Source: Dryas octopetala (lineage: Eukaryota; Streptophyta; Magnoliopsida; Rosales; Rosaceae). From it: a stretch of DNA of 64,000 bases. The stretch lies in assembly GCA_963921425.1 (NCBI GenBank), contig OY992840.1, forward strand, positions 3,164,501 to 3,228,500, read 5' to 3'. A model generated the notes under the pieces. It was not told the origin of the DNA, searched no databases, and saw nothing but the letters and a program-made list of their open reading frames with translations. Position 1 is the stretch's first letter; each line of letters starts with the position of its first letter. Made by a program: the position numbers and the translations under genes. Positions 1-13,000 of this stretch are shown here, piece by piece.

Positions 1-489
1 TATTGTCGAGGATTAATGAATAATGATTAGGCAATTATCTTACAGAATAATCAAGTTACTTATTGAGGAAGTATTTGGTATGATTTGAGTGGCAAACATG
101 TGAGGGGTCATGAACATGAATAAAAATCTGAAGGGATTCGGCATAGCTCAGAGTAAACTGTGAGTAAACTTTGAGTGATAATTAAGTGGCTGACAATCTT
201 ATAGCTGATTTCTCATGTCGAATGGTTTTGTTAGTGGAGAGAAAATGTTTAAATTAGATTTTAATAATTATACTTTGGAAGCTTTAACTTTATTTATGAG
301 TGTAGCTTCTTGGTTATTAAACTAAGTGGTGATTTGGGTTTCGAACCTATGATTTAAGTATAAATCTTCTCACAAGCATGTGTTGATGATGTTGCGTACG
401 TAGTGATGAAATTGAATATACAAGAGGCATTATATTGTGAAACAAGGATAGTTATGAGTTAGTTTTGAGAACGTTGTGTTAGAGTTTGT

Positions 490-670
490 GTGAAGATACC
501 TGCCTGCTCACGAGAAGTGGCGAGCCTACTCACCTGCCTGCTCGTGCATTGATTCACTCTGCACGAGAAGTGGTGAGCATTCCTGCCTGCTCGTGCATCG
601 ATCCGCTTTGCACGGGAAGTGGCGAGCTTATCTGCCTGCTCGTGCCTATGCACGGGATGTGGCGAACTTA
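490..670. repeat. Hairpin minisatellite in LTR, diverged copy
   Basis: About three degenerate units each contain an inverted repeat: CTCGTGCA paired with TGCACGAG, then CTCGTGCA with TGCACGGG, then CTCGTGC with GCACGGG. The array sits where the related LTRs at 9.3, 27.1 and 30.6 kb carry their 51 bp tandem units. The hairpin layout is kept although the sequence differs strongly. Confidence 0.7.
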
Positions 671-1351
671 ATTACCTCAATGTATGACCAGCAGTTCCCT
701 GGGTACTAATGCGGCGTGAGGTTTCAATTGTGGAGTATTTTGAGAAATGATTTTTCATTCAGTAAACATTTTAAATGATAGTTTCAGTAAGGCATTCCGT
801 TTTATTTCAGACATTTTAATAGTTTTACAGCTTGAGAGTATTATTTGTTCTTCAGAGATCGATTTACAGTTTTGAGATAATTTAAAAATGAATGTGAGAA
901 ATGGTTTTTAAATTGGGGGATTTCAATGAGCGATGTGAGTGAAATTAGATAGTTTGATTTGTTGTTTTGCTTGCGTGTATGCATTTGTTTGCTAGGAATT
1001 GGTTTAGCTAGGACTTGGTAAAGTCTAGACTTGAATCTTTGAGAATGAGAATGAGGATGATTATGCACTGAGATTATGGGTTAGGATGTGAATGGTTGAT
1101 GTTGAGGTTAATAATTGATGTTTAGGCAATTGATTTGCCAGAATGATTATTATTGTTATCGATGAGATTTGATGTGAATACGAGGGATTATGATTATCTT
1201 GATGCTTGGAGCATTGGTGATTGAAATATTATGTGATTGGATAATTATAATTTATGCTGGATATTCTTGTGGATTATTATTGAGTGTGGAAATTGAAGAA
1301 TTATTTAGGTTAGTTAATTAAGTCTTTTCACTCATACGAGCTTTCAAGCTT

Positions 1352-3465
1352 TGATGAGTGTTCATTTTACGTTATTTTATGATACTAACTCCCTAACCTA
1401 GAGTGTTAGAACTCGATACTTTTGTGTATGTTGTCTTGTTTTTGTGTTTTTAATTAGGTCTAATGAAGCATAAATAGGAAATAGGAGCAAATGAAGCCGT
1501 TTTGGGACATTTCCTGGTCAAACTAGGAATCGAGCAGAAATCCTAGTCAAATGAGGATTCCTAGTCACAAGAGGAAACATCAAGCCTAGAACCATCATTG
1601 TCAAGCCAGAAATGAGAAATCCTAATTGGAGCAGGAATTCCTGGTTGAACTAGGAAACCTAACCCTACTAGGGAAAAGAGTCCTAATAAGACTAGGAGTC
1701 ACTAGGGGCAATATGGTCATTATGAGAAGTTGAAATGGACAAGGAACCCTACATCTACAAGGAATCCTAGTGGGACTAGGAAAGGTTGGTCAAAGTCAAC
1801 TCTATCAAGTCAAGATTCCAGAAGCTTCTAGAAGGTGGGGGACATCCATGGAAACAAATGGAGAGAAGAAATTAATTCGAATCCAAGGGGAAATGAGGGG
1901 CAAAATTGGAAGTCAAAGTCAATGGTCAAGGGTCAACAATGCCAAGTCATGAAGTCAATTGGGCTTTGGGCCTAGGTGAAGTCGAAATGAGAAGGATGGT
2001 GAGGTGGCAGCCCAATGCACCACTTGCAACCCATTCAGCCCACATGCGCCAACCCTAGAGCCCAAGTCGTACAGCAAGCCCATCCCATTCAGTCATCACG
2101 CCACTTCTATGCAGCCCATGCAACTCACGCCACTTGCAGCCCATTCCAAGCTTCCTTGTGCCAGCCCACTTGCAAGTCACTTAAGCCCATCACGCCTACA
2201 AGGTTGCAGCAACCCATGTTCTTTTAATTAAAACCCTAGCCGCACCTTGCCTTTTCCTTGCCTCCCAAGGAATCCTTACCCTAGCTCTATAAATATATAT
2301 CATTCTCTCACAATTCAGAGGAATTCATTAGGTCACAAAATTCAGAAAAGAGAGAGCAGCAGAATTGGGAGAGAGAGTGAGAGGGTGGCGCCACTTGAGG
2401 GAGAATGAGAGACCATGCGCCGCAGCCCGAGCTCACCCTTGCCATGAAGCCTCCTTGATGCTATGTCTCTCCTCTTCTTCTCTCTTGTGCCGATGCCACC
2501 CTTTTGTGATGTTCTTTGTTTTTCTTTTGATTATCTTCTTTTTCTTTAGTTAATTAGTTTGTTCTTGCTTTCATTATGGATTCAATGATTATAATGGAAA
2601 TTAGATCTTTTATTTTCTTTTCTATGTTTTGAGTTTTTATTGCTTTGCTAAGTTGGATGATGAAACTTTAATTGTGAGTTATGCAATGGTGACACTTGTG
2701 ATTTAATTTGATGCATGTAGTAAATCTTTGATCTCTAGTAAAATTGATTCTATTTGTTTGCACCCTTTGACTAGCTACCTTAGGGTAATTGCATCTAGAT
2801 TATGTTGTAAAATTAAATAAGCTCAAAAGGATGATAATTTCAATTGGCAGCAAGTGAGTATCCTAGGAACGTACTCATGAGAAAATGGGTCATTGGATGT
2901 TCATAGGTTACATTAAGGTGGGTCTATGCTCCATGTGTTTACCGTTTTCACAAAACTTAATGACTCTTGCATGAATAACAGTTGCCCTAAGGAATGCCTA
3001 ACAAAGCTCTTAGGGAACATGCAAGTTAACTGACTAAGAGAGGCCTAAGAAGTTCTTAGTTTATGCATAAGGAGAACAATAGTTAGTAGTGTCCTCAAAA
3101 AGGCCTTCAGCTGGTAAACTTTATTACATTTATGCATTATCTTGAATTGCTTCGGTTGTATTTTCATCAATTGGTGTGGATTCTGGATTCTGAATTCTTA
3201 GCATTGCAATTGTTTATGTGTCTATGTGTGTGTGTGTATGTGGTGTGTGAGTTTCACAATCTACAAACCCCCCCTGCCGTGTGTGTGTGTTTGGCGAATC
3301 TAATTGGTAAGTTGAATTGGTTTGATGTGTATTTACCTATTCCTCGTAGGATTGACCTCGTACTTATACGCTATGCTTACATGAGCGATTCGTATACTTG
3401 CGAGCTATAACTTGTTATTCGTTTCTAAATTGCAAGTAAAACAAGTTGTACAAAAAGGAGCAACA
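1352..3465 (+). mobile_element. Solo LTR inserted in the chromovirus-like LTR (TSD AGCTT)
   Basis: The element begins TGATGAGTG, ends GAGCAACA, and is flanked by the 5 bp duplication AGCTT (1347-1351 and 3466-3470). Removing it restores a site that aligns with the uninterrupted LTR at 8.4-11 kb. A TATA box (2288-2295) followed by a purine-rich leader suggests plus orientation. A TG-rich stretch lies near 3220-3300. There is no interior or second LTR, so it is a solo LTR left by recombination. The end, with its wording about tRNA-like leader sequence (CTTGCGAGCTATAACTTG near 3398-3415), resembles Tat/Athila-type LTR ends; the lineage is not certain. Confidence 0.82.
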
Positions 3466-3744
3466 AGCTTACCGGGTTTGTTGTATAACCTGGTACACCA
3501 TGGATGTGGTGTAGGGTTTGTGTTTTGCAGGTTAAGCAGGCTGAGGAGGCAGTGAGGAGAAGTCGAGGCAATGAGACCCACTTTGTTTTGTTTAAATGTT
3601 TTTATACAAATGTTTTACATAAATGTTTTGTTTGAAATAAATTTATTTATTTATATTTATGTGCATGGCTCAAAGGAAAGAGAAAACAGATTTAAAAAGT
3701 TGATATTTCATTGTTTTTATGGGCTCGAGGTTCGGGGTGTTACA

Positions 3745-5980
3745 CTATAAGCACCACAGTCTCCCTAGGCAGCAACATCAATTCCACAACATGTAAAGCA
3801 AGTTGAAATCATCAACATGTCACCATGGATGAGATTTCTCTCACAAAGTAATCACATAGGCATTTCACATTTCATAAGCATTACATATGCACAATATCCC
3901 CATGGCAGCCGAAAGGCATACCCCAAGCATTCAAGTTTTAGATTTCACAATCACAAATCCAATAATGCAGTGAGTGTCACAAGCATTAAAGCACACATAG
4001 TCAATCAAGCACATGCACAAGCAAGACCTTCCAATTAATAATTTTCTAAAAAACTTAACTTGGGCAAGCCCCCCTACCTTTTCAAGTACTTGCCCTAACT
4101 CCAAAGTTCCTAGAAATCAACAAAGTCCTGTAAAGGACACTAATACACCAAGTCACATACAAGTCCAAAATTAGGGTTTCATTGAGTAGAAATGTTTTTT
4201 TGGCAAGTAAGAATTGTCTCGAGTATCAATCAAAGATGAAAAGACCTTAAAGAGTTTTAGATAGACCGCAGGGAATGTTCAAAAGGTTACAACTCACTTT
4301 CTAGATCAATGAGAGAGTTTTGAAAGAAGGGAAAGACTGCTACATGTTTGACTATCGAGAAATAGGTTCACAGCGCAGGATATGCTTTCAGATTTTTAGA
4401 AACATAACCACAACTCCAATTGCTATGAAAATTGGTGGAATGATTCTAGACATATAGAGGCTCATACACAAAAAATATCAAGTGTTTTATAGCTGTGGAT
4501 CGATATAGTTTTATCATTCTCTCAAACCTAAGATTTGGGAGCACTTCTCATCCTCCAAATCCAAACGTTGAGTGAATGAGATCCTACAACCTCAAACAAC
4601 ATGGTCTTACATGAGGAAAATAACCTTTAATTGTCTAACATTATTCCAACCTTCTCAGGTCAAGACAAAAAGACAGGGAACACAAGGATAAGCTAGAAAA
4701 CGTAGACATGCAAAAGGGAAATTGCTGTCAGGTTTCAGTTTCACAAGGCTGACTTAGAAATTGCATAACAAATGCATCCGAGGTCCGATTAAGGTGATCT
4801 TGTTTTTTTAAATGACCATTAGGATATTTATTTTCTACTCACCAAAAATCAGTTCAAGGTACCTTACCAAATTGTGCAGTTTTCAAAAAAAGTGTCACGG
4901 GGTCAGTGACTGAACTTGGTTCAAAACTCCTTACCCCAAAGTACAACTCAATTTGAAAGAAATCAAGGACTTTCCAACATGCAAACTCCGAAAAGCTTTC
5001 CCCCCTTGGAATTTCTCAAAGGTTGTCCATATAAATAACAAATTAAGACCTTTACAACCAGATAAAAGGTAAGATCAATTCAAGGCTTTGTTTACACTTA
5101 CCCTCAGCTAAGATTTGAGCTAACTTTACTCAGCCCGAGAGCAAGAAGATGGCTTCTATTCTTCAAGGTTCTTCAGGGTTTGATCTTCTCTCTTCTCGGA
5201 TTCAATATGCAAAGACATTTTTGAAGAGGAAATGGGTCAGAGACTAGTTTTCCATAGGCTAATTCTGAAAAAAGTCACAAACTTAGGATAGTAAGCATCG
5301 ATTTAGGTCCACTACTTGGTTTTGAGGTTGTTGTTGCCTTTCGTGTTCCAATACTTTAATCAGAACCACATTGGAGCTATTTGGATGCCGAGAAAGTTGA
5401 AGGAAAAATCAAAACCTCCACTGGTTCTCAACCTCATGGAACAACTCAGAGAAGTCTTGGTTTTCAGTAGGTAGTGTTCGGGTTTTGGGGTTTCAAGTCA
5501 TTTAGGGTTTGGTTAAGCTCTCTCTCTCCCAACCCCGGCCAAAGCTTCACTCATGCCTTTGTTAAGGTGTTTGGCTAGAGAGAAAAGAAAAAACCAGAGG
5601 AAAACGTGTTGTAGGGAGAGGAAGACGAAGGGTCTAACATGTGGGAATTTGTTTAAGCTATTTAAATAGGCTTTTGGGCTTTGTGGTGGTTTTAAATCTT
5701 TTTTACACTCAAGTTAAACCACCAGCTAGCTGTCTTAGGTTGGCTTGGGTGCAATGATTGGGCCTTACTTAATGTTAATACTAGGTTGTTGGGCCTAGTA
5801 AGGTTCCAATTGTTTGGGCAATTTAATTTGGGCTAGTAGTAAACCACTATAGTCCAAAATAAATTATTGGGTTTAAAATAAATAAATGAGCTTCCAAACA
5901 AAAGGGGAAACTGGCCCCCACTTGCCACGTGTCAACCTCAAGCTCGATTTTAGGGTTTGTGTCGAAAAGACCAAAACACC
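3745..5980 (-). other. Unassigned LTR-like debris, probably minus orientation
   Basis: No gene was found. The stretch has an LTR character: a TATTTAAATA box (5659-5668) which, read on the minus strand, is followed by a pyrimidine-rich leader, and beyond it a U3-like block with a CCACGTGTCA motif near 5930. Neither terminus could be fixed, and it may be cut on the left by the LTR ending at 3744. Confidence 0.35.
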
Positions 5981-7400
5981 CCTCCAAGGTTAATCTCGTT
6001 AACCCCCTACTTAAGGAATAAAATTTCAAGTTTCGAGGAAATTTCGATGGAAATTTCGACGGAAATTTCGAAGATTTTTAAATTTCGACAGAAATTAGAC
6101 AGAAATGACGGAAATTGCTATCAAAATACGAAAATTTTGAATGAAACTTTACCATATGTTTATTTAACATATTATCTACTAAATTGATAAAAAACATTGA
6201 AGAAATCAAATTATATAGTAAGTGTCATGTGATATAAGGTGAATATATTGTGCGCTGGAGCAAATACTGTTAAATAAAATTAGTATAATGAATAAACAAA
6301 ATTAGTATATTCTTTATACTGTATAATTTAATTATACACTAAAATCTAAACCCTAATACCCTAATACTTTTTATACTCTTTATACTCTATAATCTATACA
6401 TTAAACCCTATATACTCTATATTCTTTAGGATATGAGGTTTTAAACCCTTTAGGATACTTTTAATTATTTTTTTATATAGAAATGTATTAAAGTTTAAGG
6501 TTTAAAATAACTAAACGAAATCAACCTTTTTTTTTCTTTCCATTTGCCCAAAGGCCCCCAACCCCCCCTCCTTTTCTCTCTTTTTTTTTTTTCTTTTTTT
6601 TTTTTCTTTCCTTACTTGTTTTTCCCGTGCCTCCCTCTTCAATCTTTTTTTTTTCTTTATCTTTTCTCCCTTTTTTCCCGTGCCTTTCACCTAGCCAAGT
6701 TTTGTCTTCACTAAGTGTAACCACCCAAATTTTGGCTTATGGTAATTTTGTTACTTAAATTTTTCAAATTTGTTTTAAGGTTTGTTTAAAGAAATTAAAA
6801 TTTTCTTTAAATTTATTTTAACTAACTTAGACCTTTGGTTGTGGTTTTAAAGCTTAGTTGTGTGGAAATTAATTTTAGAAAATGAAAATTCAAGAATTTG
6901 GCAATTATTATTTTTTTCAGAATTAAATTATAAGAGTAGGATTTTTCATAATTTTTTTGAAAGAAATTTGACTATTTTGAGGTTATAGGAAATTAGTACT
7001 CATCAATACGAGTCCGTAGAATTTTTCGGTAAATTATTTGGAGTCTCGAGCTATTTTTGGTGAATTTCTGAAGTTGGAGAAAATAGAAAATATGAAAAAT
7101 TCGATTAATTTGGTAAATTCCAATAAATTTCGCCGAAATTTCGGCGAAATCTTCCCGAAAAATTATTAAACATGTGTTTCGATTTCGGCACCCTAAAAAA
7201 ATGAAATTTACGCTAGGCAAAAGTAACACAATAAGAGAAAATAAAATAAAGAGAGTGTAACGGCAACAATGACAAGGGTAGTTTCGTCAATAAACAAAAG
7301 TAGGCAAGTCACGTTTACAACAACAAAATCAAAAGTAAGTTGGTTTGACCTACGTGTCAACTATGGTCAAATAATACCGTGAAAAATTCACTCCAAATTT
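5981..7400. other. AT-rich debris with GAAATTTCG motifs and a T-rich tract
   Basis: No gene was found. Clusters of GAAATTTCG-like words occur near 6036-6100 and 7120-7150. A T-rich pyrimidine tract runs from about 6524 to 6670. Short A/T-rich repeats near 6300-6430 contain several copies of CCCTAATA- and TATACTCT-like words. The origin is unclear. Confidence 0.4.
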
Positions 7401-7409
7401 TCACCGGGT

Positions 7410-8215
7410 ATCACACATGGCAACCTCTAGAATATGTATTGCATTCTACAACACCATTTTGTTGAGGTGTGTAGACACAAGAGCGCTCAAGAATGATGCC
7501 CTGCTCATGAAAGAATTGGCGCATAGAACAAAATTTTTTGCCATTGTCAACCCGAATTTTTTGTATGCTATGATGAAATTGTGTTCAAACAAAAGCAACA
7601 AAGGATTTTAATATAGACTGAGTTTCGAATTTGCATCGCATAAAAAATAACCAAGTGCTTCGGGTATAATTATACACAATTGTAAAAAAAAAAACATGCA
7701 CCAGAATGTGAGGCAATTTTATGGGGCCCCAAAATATCACAATGTATTAAAATCAAAGGTGCAGAAGAAGAAATGGAACTTATACCAAAAGGTTTTCTTG
7801 TTTGTTTTGCCAAAGGACAAACATCATACTATTTATTATGGGAATCAAAAGAAAGGTCTGAAATAGACTTAGAAAGAAATTGTAAGCGAGACGACGACAG
7901 GTGGCTAAGACGACGATGCCAAAGAGCATGGGAACTGGTCACATTGTTGGAAGATGGTGCAAATGATGTGAGTGTGATGTAATAGAGCTGACCTTGCCTC
8001 CTACTCGATCCAATCGTCTTCGATGTCGCCAAATCTTGTAAAAGGCATAAATTAGGAAAGAAAAGTATGCAACAATTCAAAGATTGAGTGAACCTACTCA
8101 TAGACATCAAATTAATGTGGAAAAAAGGAACACAAATGACATTTTTCAAACAAAAATTGGAATTAAACGAATTATTAGCAATAGAATGAATATATGCACT
8201 ATGTCCAGTAGGCAA
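7410..8215 (-). pseudogene. Copia pre-integrase and integrase fragment (fossil)
   Basis: The minus strand encodes the copia GAG-pre-integrase motif (HALWHRRLSHLSSSRLQFL) followed by integrase-core pieces ending in the C-terminal signature YTPQQNGVVE. The protein end is lost at the element's truncation. It belongs with the gag region on the other side of the solo LTR. Confidence 0.8.
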
Positions 8216-8418
8216 TTTAACGGGAGGTAGATTTGAGATAAAAGCGGAGTCCTTGAAAAGGGATGTTTGAGAAATGATGTGATCAATTGCCCCACTATCA
8301 AGAATCTATGAATCAGAAAAATGAGAATTAGCAGACAAATTTCAAACTAGAACGTACAAACCTGCAACATTTGCTTCCATCTGAGAAAAAGCTTGAGATT
8401 GTATGCTATTATTATTCA

Positions 8419-11062
8419 CCATGTAACACCCCGCACCTCGGGCCCATGAAAATACTGAACATCAAACTGTTAAATCTGTTTTCTCTTACATTTGAGCCAT
8501 GCACAACAACATAAGTAAATAAATACATTTGATAAATCAGAGTGTGAGCCCAAAAACATGTATGTAAAAATCACTGTATAAAATCAGTTAAATCAAAACA
8601 AAGTGGGTCCCACTGCCTCAACTTCTCCTCACTGCCTCCTCAGCCTGCTTAACTTGCAAAACATTAACCACACTGCACCATAGCCAGGGTGCACCGGGTC
8701 ATTCAAACAATTAACCCGATAAGCTCATTAGAGCTCGTATGAATGAAATGACGTACATATTTATCCTTGATAAGATTTCACCAGGCCTCAAAATACTATT
8801 GTCAGTTATCTCTATTTACAATCCACAAGATATTCGCAACAAATCCAAGGCATAACTAATTAATCATCATAAATCCGAAATTCTTCAATCACCTAATGTT
8901 CCATCAATGATAATAATTATACTCTGACAAATCAATTGCCTAACCATCGACCATTAACCTCAACCTCAATCATTCACATCCTAATTAATATCCTCAATGC
9001 ATGGACACCATCATTTCCGTCCTCACGATTCAAGCCTAGACTTTACTAAGACCTAGCAAGCAAATGCACACAAGCAACCAAACAACCATCTATCTAATTT
9101 CACACACTTCGTTTCTTGGAATTCCTCCAGCTTTATAACTACTTTAAAAAAAAAAATCTCGTCTTTCAAAACCATTTTTAAATCCCCTCAATCATAAATC
9201 AAACTCTGAACTGAATTTATCCTTGGAATCTGATATCTCAAAACACTTATTCTTAAAACTCACATCATTCTCGTACCTTTACTGTAGACAATGTCCTAGC
9301 CACAATCCCGCACACGGGCAGGCTCAAATCCTAGCCGTAATCTCGCACGTAGAGGTCATTCTGTAAGAGCAGACTCGTATCCTGGCCACAATCTCGTACG
9401 AAGGGGTCTCTCCGACAAGCAGGCTCGTATCCTGGCCACAATCTCGTACGGAGGGGTGACTCCGCACAAGCAGGCTCGTATCCTGGCCACAATCCTGTGC
9501 ATTTTACACAGGCAGGCTCGACCGGTCAACACGTGCATTTACACAGCGCAGTCTTTAAATATTCTTTTCTAAAATTCTCCTTATCAAACCCACTCATCAA
9601 AAGAGGTGTCTCTCCTCAAATCACAACGTCTTAATCATCATTGTATAAATAATCAATCATAAACAAAATCTACTCACTGTTTACTCCGAATTACACCGAA
9701 ACCTTTCCGAGATTGACTCCTACTCACGACCCTCCACTTGTTTGTCACTCAAATCATACAAATACTTTCTCAATACTCAATTCGATCAAATCGGTATCAT
9801 AATCGCCTAATCATCATTTATTTACTTCGACAATAAACATTTCTTTCCTAATTCAACAATTATCCTCAGGACAAACTCTAAAATTCCAAATTATTTCCTT
9901 AACCTCAAATCCTCATCAATTCATTCTCATGATTCAAATCCTACCCTTAGTCTTCCTAACATAAAGCAACATTCACAGTTCCACTGCTCGGATACCAAAT
10001 CCGGCAGCATAACAGCATCGGGAATGAGATTCCCCAAGCCCGTGTACCTGTTAGGACCAGACAACCAACTTCAATATATACAGAAATTTCACAGAATTTT
10101 CCAAACAACCTCCGAGGGTTTCCTAGAAGTTCAATTTGGGCAAACAGAGACAAATAACCGCTGACCCGCCGCCACAAGTGGCGGAGGCAGTGGTGGCAGC
10201 GGCGACAGATCCTTAAAAAAATTGGTTTTTCAACTAAAATCAACCCCAATCAACCTAGGCACTTCAATTGGACCAAAATCAACTCAGCATTCATTCAAAT
10301 ATGCTCAATTCAAGGTAAACCCGAAATGGGTACAAGCCCTAAAATTTTCAATCTCCAAATTCTCAAAATTGACACGCAAGAACAAGGGGGAAAGAAAGCC
10401 CATACCTAGAGGATCATTTCTCATAACTAGATCGAGGGCCAAATCTCGCCGGAAAAGCTCGAACTGGCCGGAGAAGCCGCCGGCCTGAAATTTCTCGATC
10501 TGCCGTCGTGGAGCGTCGGGTGGACGATCGGAGCACACCACCGTGCTCGGCTCGACGAGAGGAAGCTTCCAGGGCCGGAGCTGGGCCGCGAAGACGCCGG
10601 AAACGGCGAGTCAATGCCGGAGCTCTAAACGGGCGAAAACTGGGTTCTTGTTTTCTGCGCAATTTCTGGGTGATCCGAGACTAGGGGAAGAGAGAGGGGG
10701 TATCGGCGAGCAACCTGGGCCAAACACCCAGCCCAGCCGCCGCCGGACGCGCCGCCACGCGCCGGTGACAGGCGCGGCAAGGGTGAGAGGCGAGAGAGAA
10801 CAGAGACGCGAGGGAGAGAGAAAATCGGGGAGAGAGGAGAGAGAATCCCCTAAAAATCTGATTTTTGGGTATTTAAAACCCCCTTTCGTAAAAATTACAA
10901 GTTTGCCACTCACTTCATATGTCCATATCTTTTGAACCGTAACTCCGATTGACGCGTGCCGCGTGTCTACGAATTCGTGGACTCGAGACCTATCAAACGG
11001 ACCCAAGGTCAAAGACGAAAGTCCCTTAGTTTTAAAAGTCAACTTTGGGTCGGGTCGTTACA
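8419..11062 (-). mobile_element. Solo chromovirus-like LTR inserted in the copia element (TSD CACCA)
   Basis: This 2,644 bp LTR is flanked by the 5 bp duplication CACCA (8414-8418, 11063-11067). Read on the minus strand it begins TGTAACGACCCGACCC and ends GGGTGTTACA. The minus strand shows a TTTTAAATA box near 10,870-10,885 and a pyrimidine-rich leader beyond it, then GC-rich sequence (10.1-10.8 kb). It is homologous to the LTRs at 1-3744 and 26-32.6 kb. No interior or partner LTR is present, so it is a solo LTR. Confidence 0.9.
9290..9530. repeat. 51 bp hairpin minisatellite in the solo LTR
   Basis: Four to five tandem units carry the words AGGCTCGTATCCTGGCCACA and CTCGTACGGAGGGGT. Several hold an inverted repeat CGGAG/CTCCG. 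The unit is 51 bp, a multiple of three, so all frames stay open through the array; those open frames are not genes. Confidence 0.85.
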
Positions 11063-11097
11063 CACCATGACTGCGATTTGATGATACTGTTCAATAG

Positions 11098-12107
11098 TCA
11101 GATTTGGAGCGATAGATTGAATGCTTTGGATGCTAGACGACGCACCCGATTGAACAATGTTGGCAGAGAGTCAATTTCCACCTCTCTGTTTTCCTTGGGT
11201 ATTGGAATCAACCTTATTTTCCATGTTGTTGTTCTTATTTCAGCGGTGTCCAGGAGAAAAGCAGTGCAATTTATGGCACATCTCAATGTTATGGTGATCT
11301 CTATTGCAATAGATGCAATGCTTTGTAGCTCCTGAATTGCCACGATTATTGGTGTTGCTTGATCTAAATCCTCAAACTGCTGCTACCATGGGCTGTGGGT
11401 CACCAGCGAAATGGGTGAGTTCCCTTTGCTTTCTTCTTATGAGATGAGAGAATACACTTTGTGGACAGATGGGAGAGGGTTCATAATGAGGATTTGGCCT
11501 CTTAGAGCGGAATATGTATCATTCAATCTCATGAGAAATTGCATCAATTTTTCTTGTTCATGACGATCTGAGTTTCTTTCATGGCACCACAAGTGCAAGT
11601 GGGTGCATCATTATAGGACATAAGTTTATCCAAAAAACCTTTCATCTTGATGAAATATACCGAAACAAACATTTGTTCCTGGACATATGACCAAATAGCC
11701 TTTTAAATTTGATAAATTATGGGTGCATTGCTTTGCGAAAATCTTTCTTTGAGATCGTCCCACACATTAAGGGCAGTGTCAGCATAGATCACACTATCTG
11801 CCAGATCTAGCTCAATCGAGTGTAGAAGCCACGACAATATCATGTTGTTGCATCGCTGCCAAAAGGCCAGTTCAGCAGGATCATATAGTTTCTTGATCGT
11901 TCCATCAATGAAACTACTATTATTATTGGCGCTGAGTGCTATGCATATTGATCGACTCCAAGTTCCAAAGTTTTCTCCATTCAATGGCTTGGAGACCAAA
12001 GTAAGGCCAGGATGATCATAGGAATGAAGAAAAAAATGGGATAGAGGCATCGTTGCTAGACTTGCCTTCGGAATTGCTATTCGATTGGCTAGGAATTCTT
12101 CCCCCAT
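11098..12107 (-). pseudogene. Copia gag region (fossil)
   Basis: The N-terminal part is a plant copia gag of the UBN2/Retrotran_gag type: HDHPGLTLVSKPLNGENFGTW-like start, then a long helix-rich stretch with NMILSWLLHSIELDLADSV and NVWDDLKERFSQSNAP. A zinc knuckle follows near 11,270-11,340. It is preceded by LTR and PBS on the same strand. The region is decayed and is separated from the integrase part by the inserted solo LTR. Confidence 0.8.
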
Positions 12108-12196
12108 GATTGATGAAAGATGGTGAGTGTATCAAAGGGACTCAATGCTTCTAGATCACAATGAAAAAGAAGGAAAAGCATACGAAATAGAATTTT

Positions 12197-12208
12197 GCTC
12201 TAATACCA
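12197..12208 (-). other. Copia primer-binding site
   Basis: The minus strand reads TGGTATTAGAGC, a variant of the initiator tRNA-Met complement TGGTATCAGAGC. It touches the 5' LTR end, as expected for a plant copia element. Confidence 0.8.
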
Positions 12209-12386
12209 TGTAAAATATGGTATTCTATTATAAATTGATGATTTTACATATTGAGAGGAAAACAACTATATAGACTATACAAGTCTTACAAGAAAGGTAA
12301 GGGTATCAGAATAATCACATATCCTAAATTAGTGTAATATAGATTCTAAATCAAAGCAATCATATCAGTCTTCATGATTCTCAACA
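12209..12386 (-). repeat. Copia 5' LTR
   Basis: A 178 bp LTR reads on the minus strand from TGTTGAGAATC to ATTTTACA. It lies directly beside the primer-binding site, and its length is normal for plant copia elements. The flanking base pairs on the right begin CTAAG; the matching left copy is lost with the element's 3' end. Confidence 0.75.
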
Positions 12387-13000
12387 CTAAGCCCTAAAAT
12401 GGAAATCACCAAAACTCAATTTAAAATCAACAATTTCATATAGGTTTTGAAGCCCAAGGTGAGAGGAGAAAAACCCACTTGAAATCGGGGTGATCCGACT
12501 CTGGAGTCGGCCGAAATCGAGCAAAGAAGCTGGCGGGTCCGTGAGCTTCTTTGCGTTGATCTGCCATCTGTAGTGATTGGCTGGCGAAGGGGAAGCTACT
12601 AGTGAGTCGACACTAGTGAGAGGAGTGCGCCGTTGTCGTGCGCCATTCGCCACTATATAGCCGGAAAAAGGAAGTTTGGCCGGTCACTCTGTCACGCGCA
12701 GGTCTAGGTTTCTGAGGTGTTTTTTGGGTTGGTGTGTGCAGGAGATAGGAGAGAGAAAGCTGAGGTTTATAAAATGAGGTTTATAAAATCAGCTTTTGTA
12801 AAATTATCATCTTGTCCCTGAATTTTAGATGTTCGTAATTTTTCGTATTTAGCTCGGATTTGCAATCCGTTTTCACCTATGCTCTCATAAGCTCGAGATC
12901 TATCTAACCATCTAAAAATTATAGGCCAAAAGTTTATTTTTCAATTTCTCCCATTAAAATTTTAAAACTGCCCTAAGGCGAATCTATAAACTTCAAACAT
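12387..13000 (-). other. Diverged chromovirus-like LTR fragment
   Basis: No gene was found. The order of parts resembles the promoter half of the LTRs at 8.4-11 kb and 26-32 kb on the minus strand: GC-rich transcribed part (12,480-12,720), GA-rich leader (12,750), a TATA-like stretch with GGTTTATAAAATCAGC, then a block ending near CTCATAAGCTCGAGATC, which parallels the ACTCGTGGACTC block of the other copies. Ends could not be fixed. Confidence 0.4.

Larger units (their letters stand above)
1..3744 (+). mobile_element. Chromovirus-like LTR, 3' part (cut by window edge)
   Basis: This is the 3' portion of a long LTR; the 5' part lies outside the window. It is the reverse complement of the LTRs at 8419-11062, 26207-29143 and 29697-32639: all share the block with the tandem hairpin repeat and the terminal block ending in GGTGTTACA. 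The right end is sharp at 3744. No primer-binding site follows, so it is a 3' LTR or a solo LTR. It is interrupted by another LTR at 1352-3465. The chromovirus (Tekay/Del-like) label is inferred from the family's TGTAACGACCCG start and initiator-Met PBS seen in the other copies. A fossil with no coding content. Confidence 0.8.
7400..12386 (-). mobile_element. Decayed copia retrotransposon, 5' half, interrupted by a solo LTR
   Basis: Read on the minus strand, the parts in order are a short 5' LTR (12209-12386), PBS (12197-12208), gag (about 11,100-12,107), then pre-integrase and integrase-core sequence (about 7,410-8,215). The gag has the copia-type text PLNGENFGTWSRSICIAL and a CX2CX4HX4C zinc knuckle (CIYCNRDHHNIEMC). 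The pol part has LWHRRLSHLSSSRLQ (pre-integrase histidines) and YTPQQNGVVE (integrase). RT, RNase H and the 3' LTR are absent, so the element is truncated near 7400. It is broken in many places and looks old. Confidence 0.85.

Noticed and set aside
6521-6724. Lysine-rich minus-strand frame
   Set aside because: It is only the reverse reading of a T-rich tract.
9290-9530. CRISPR-like repeat-spacer array
   Set aside because: The spacers are as similar as the repeats, the DNA is plant nuclear, and the array sits in an LTR.
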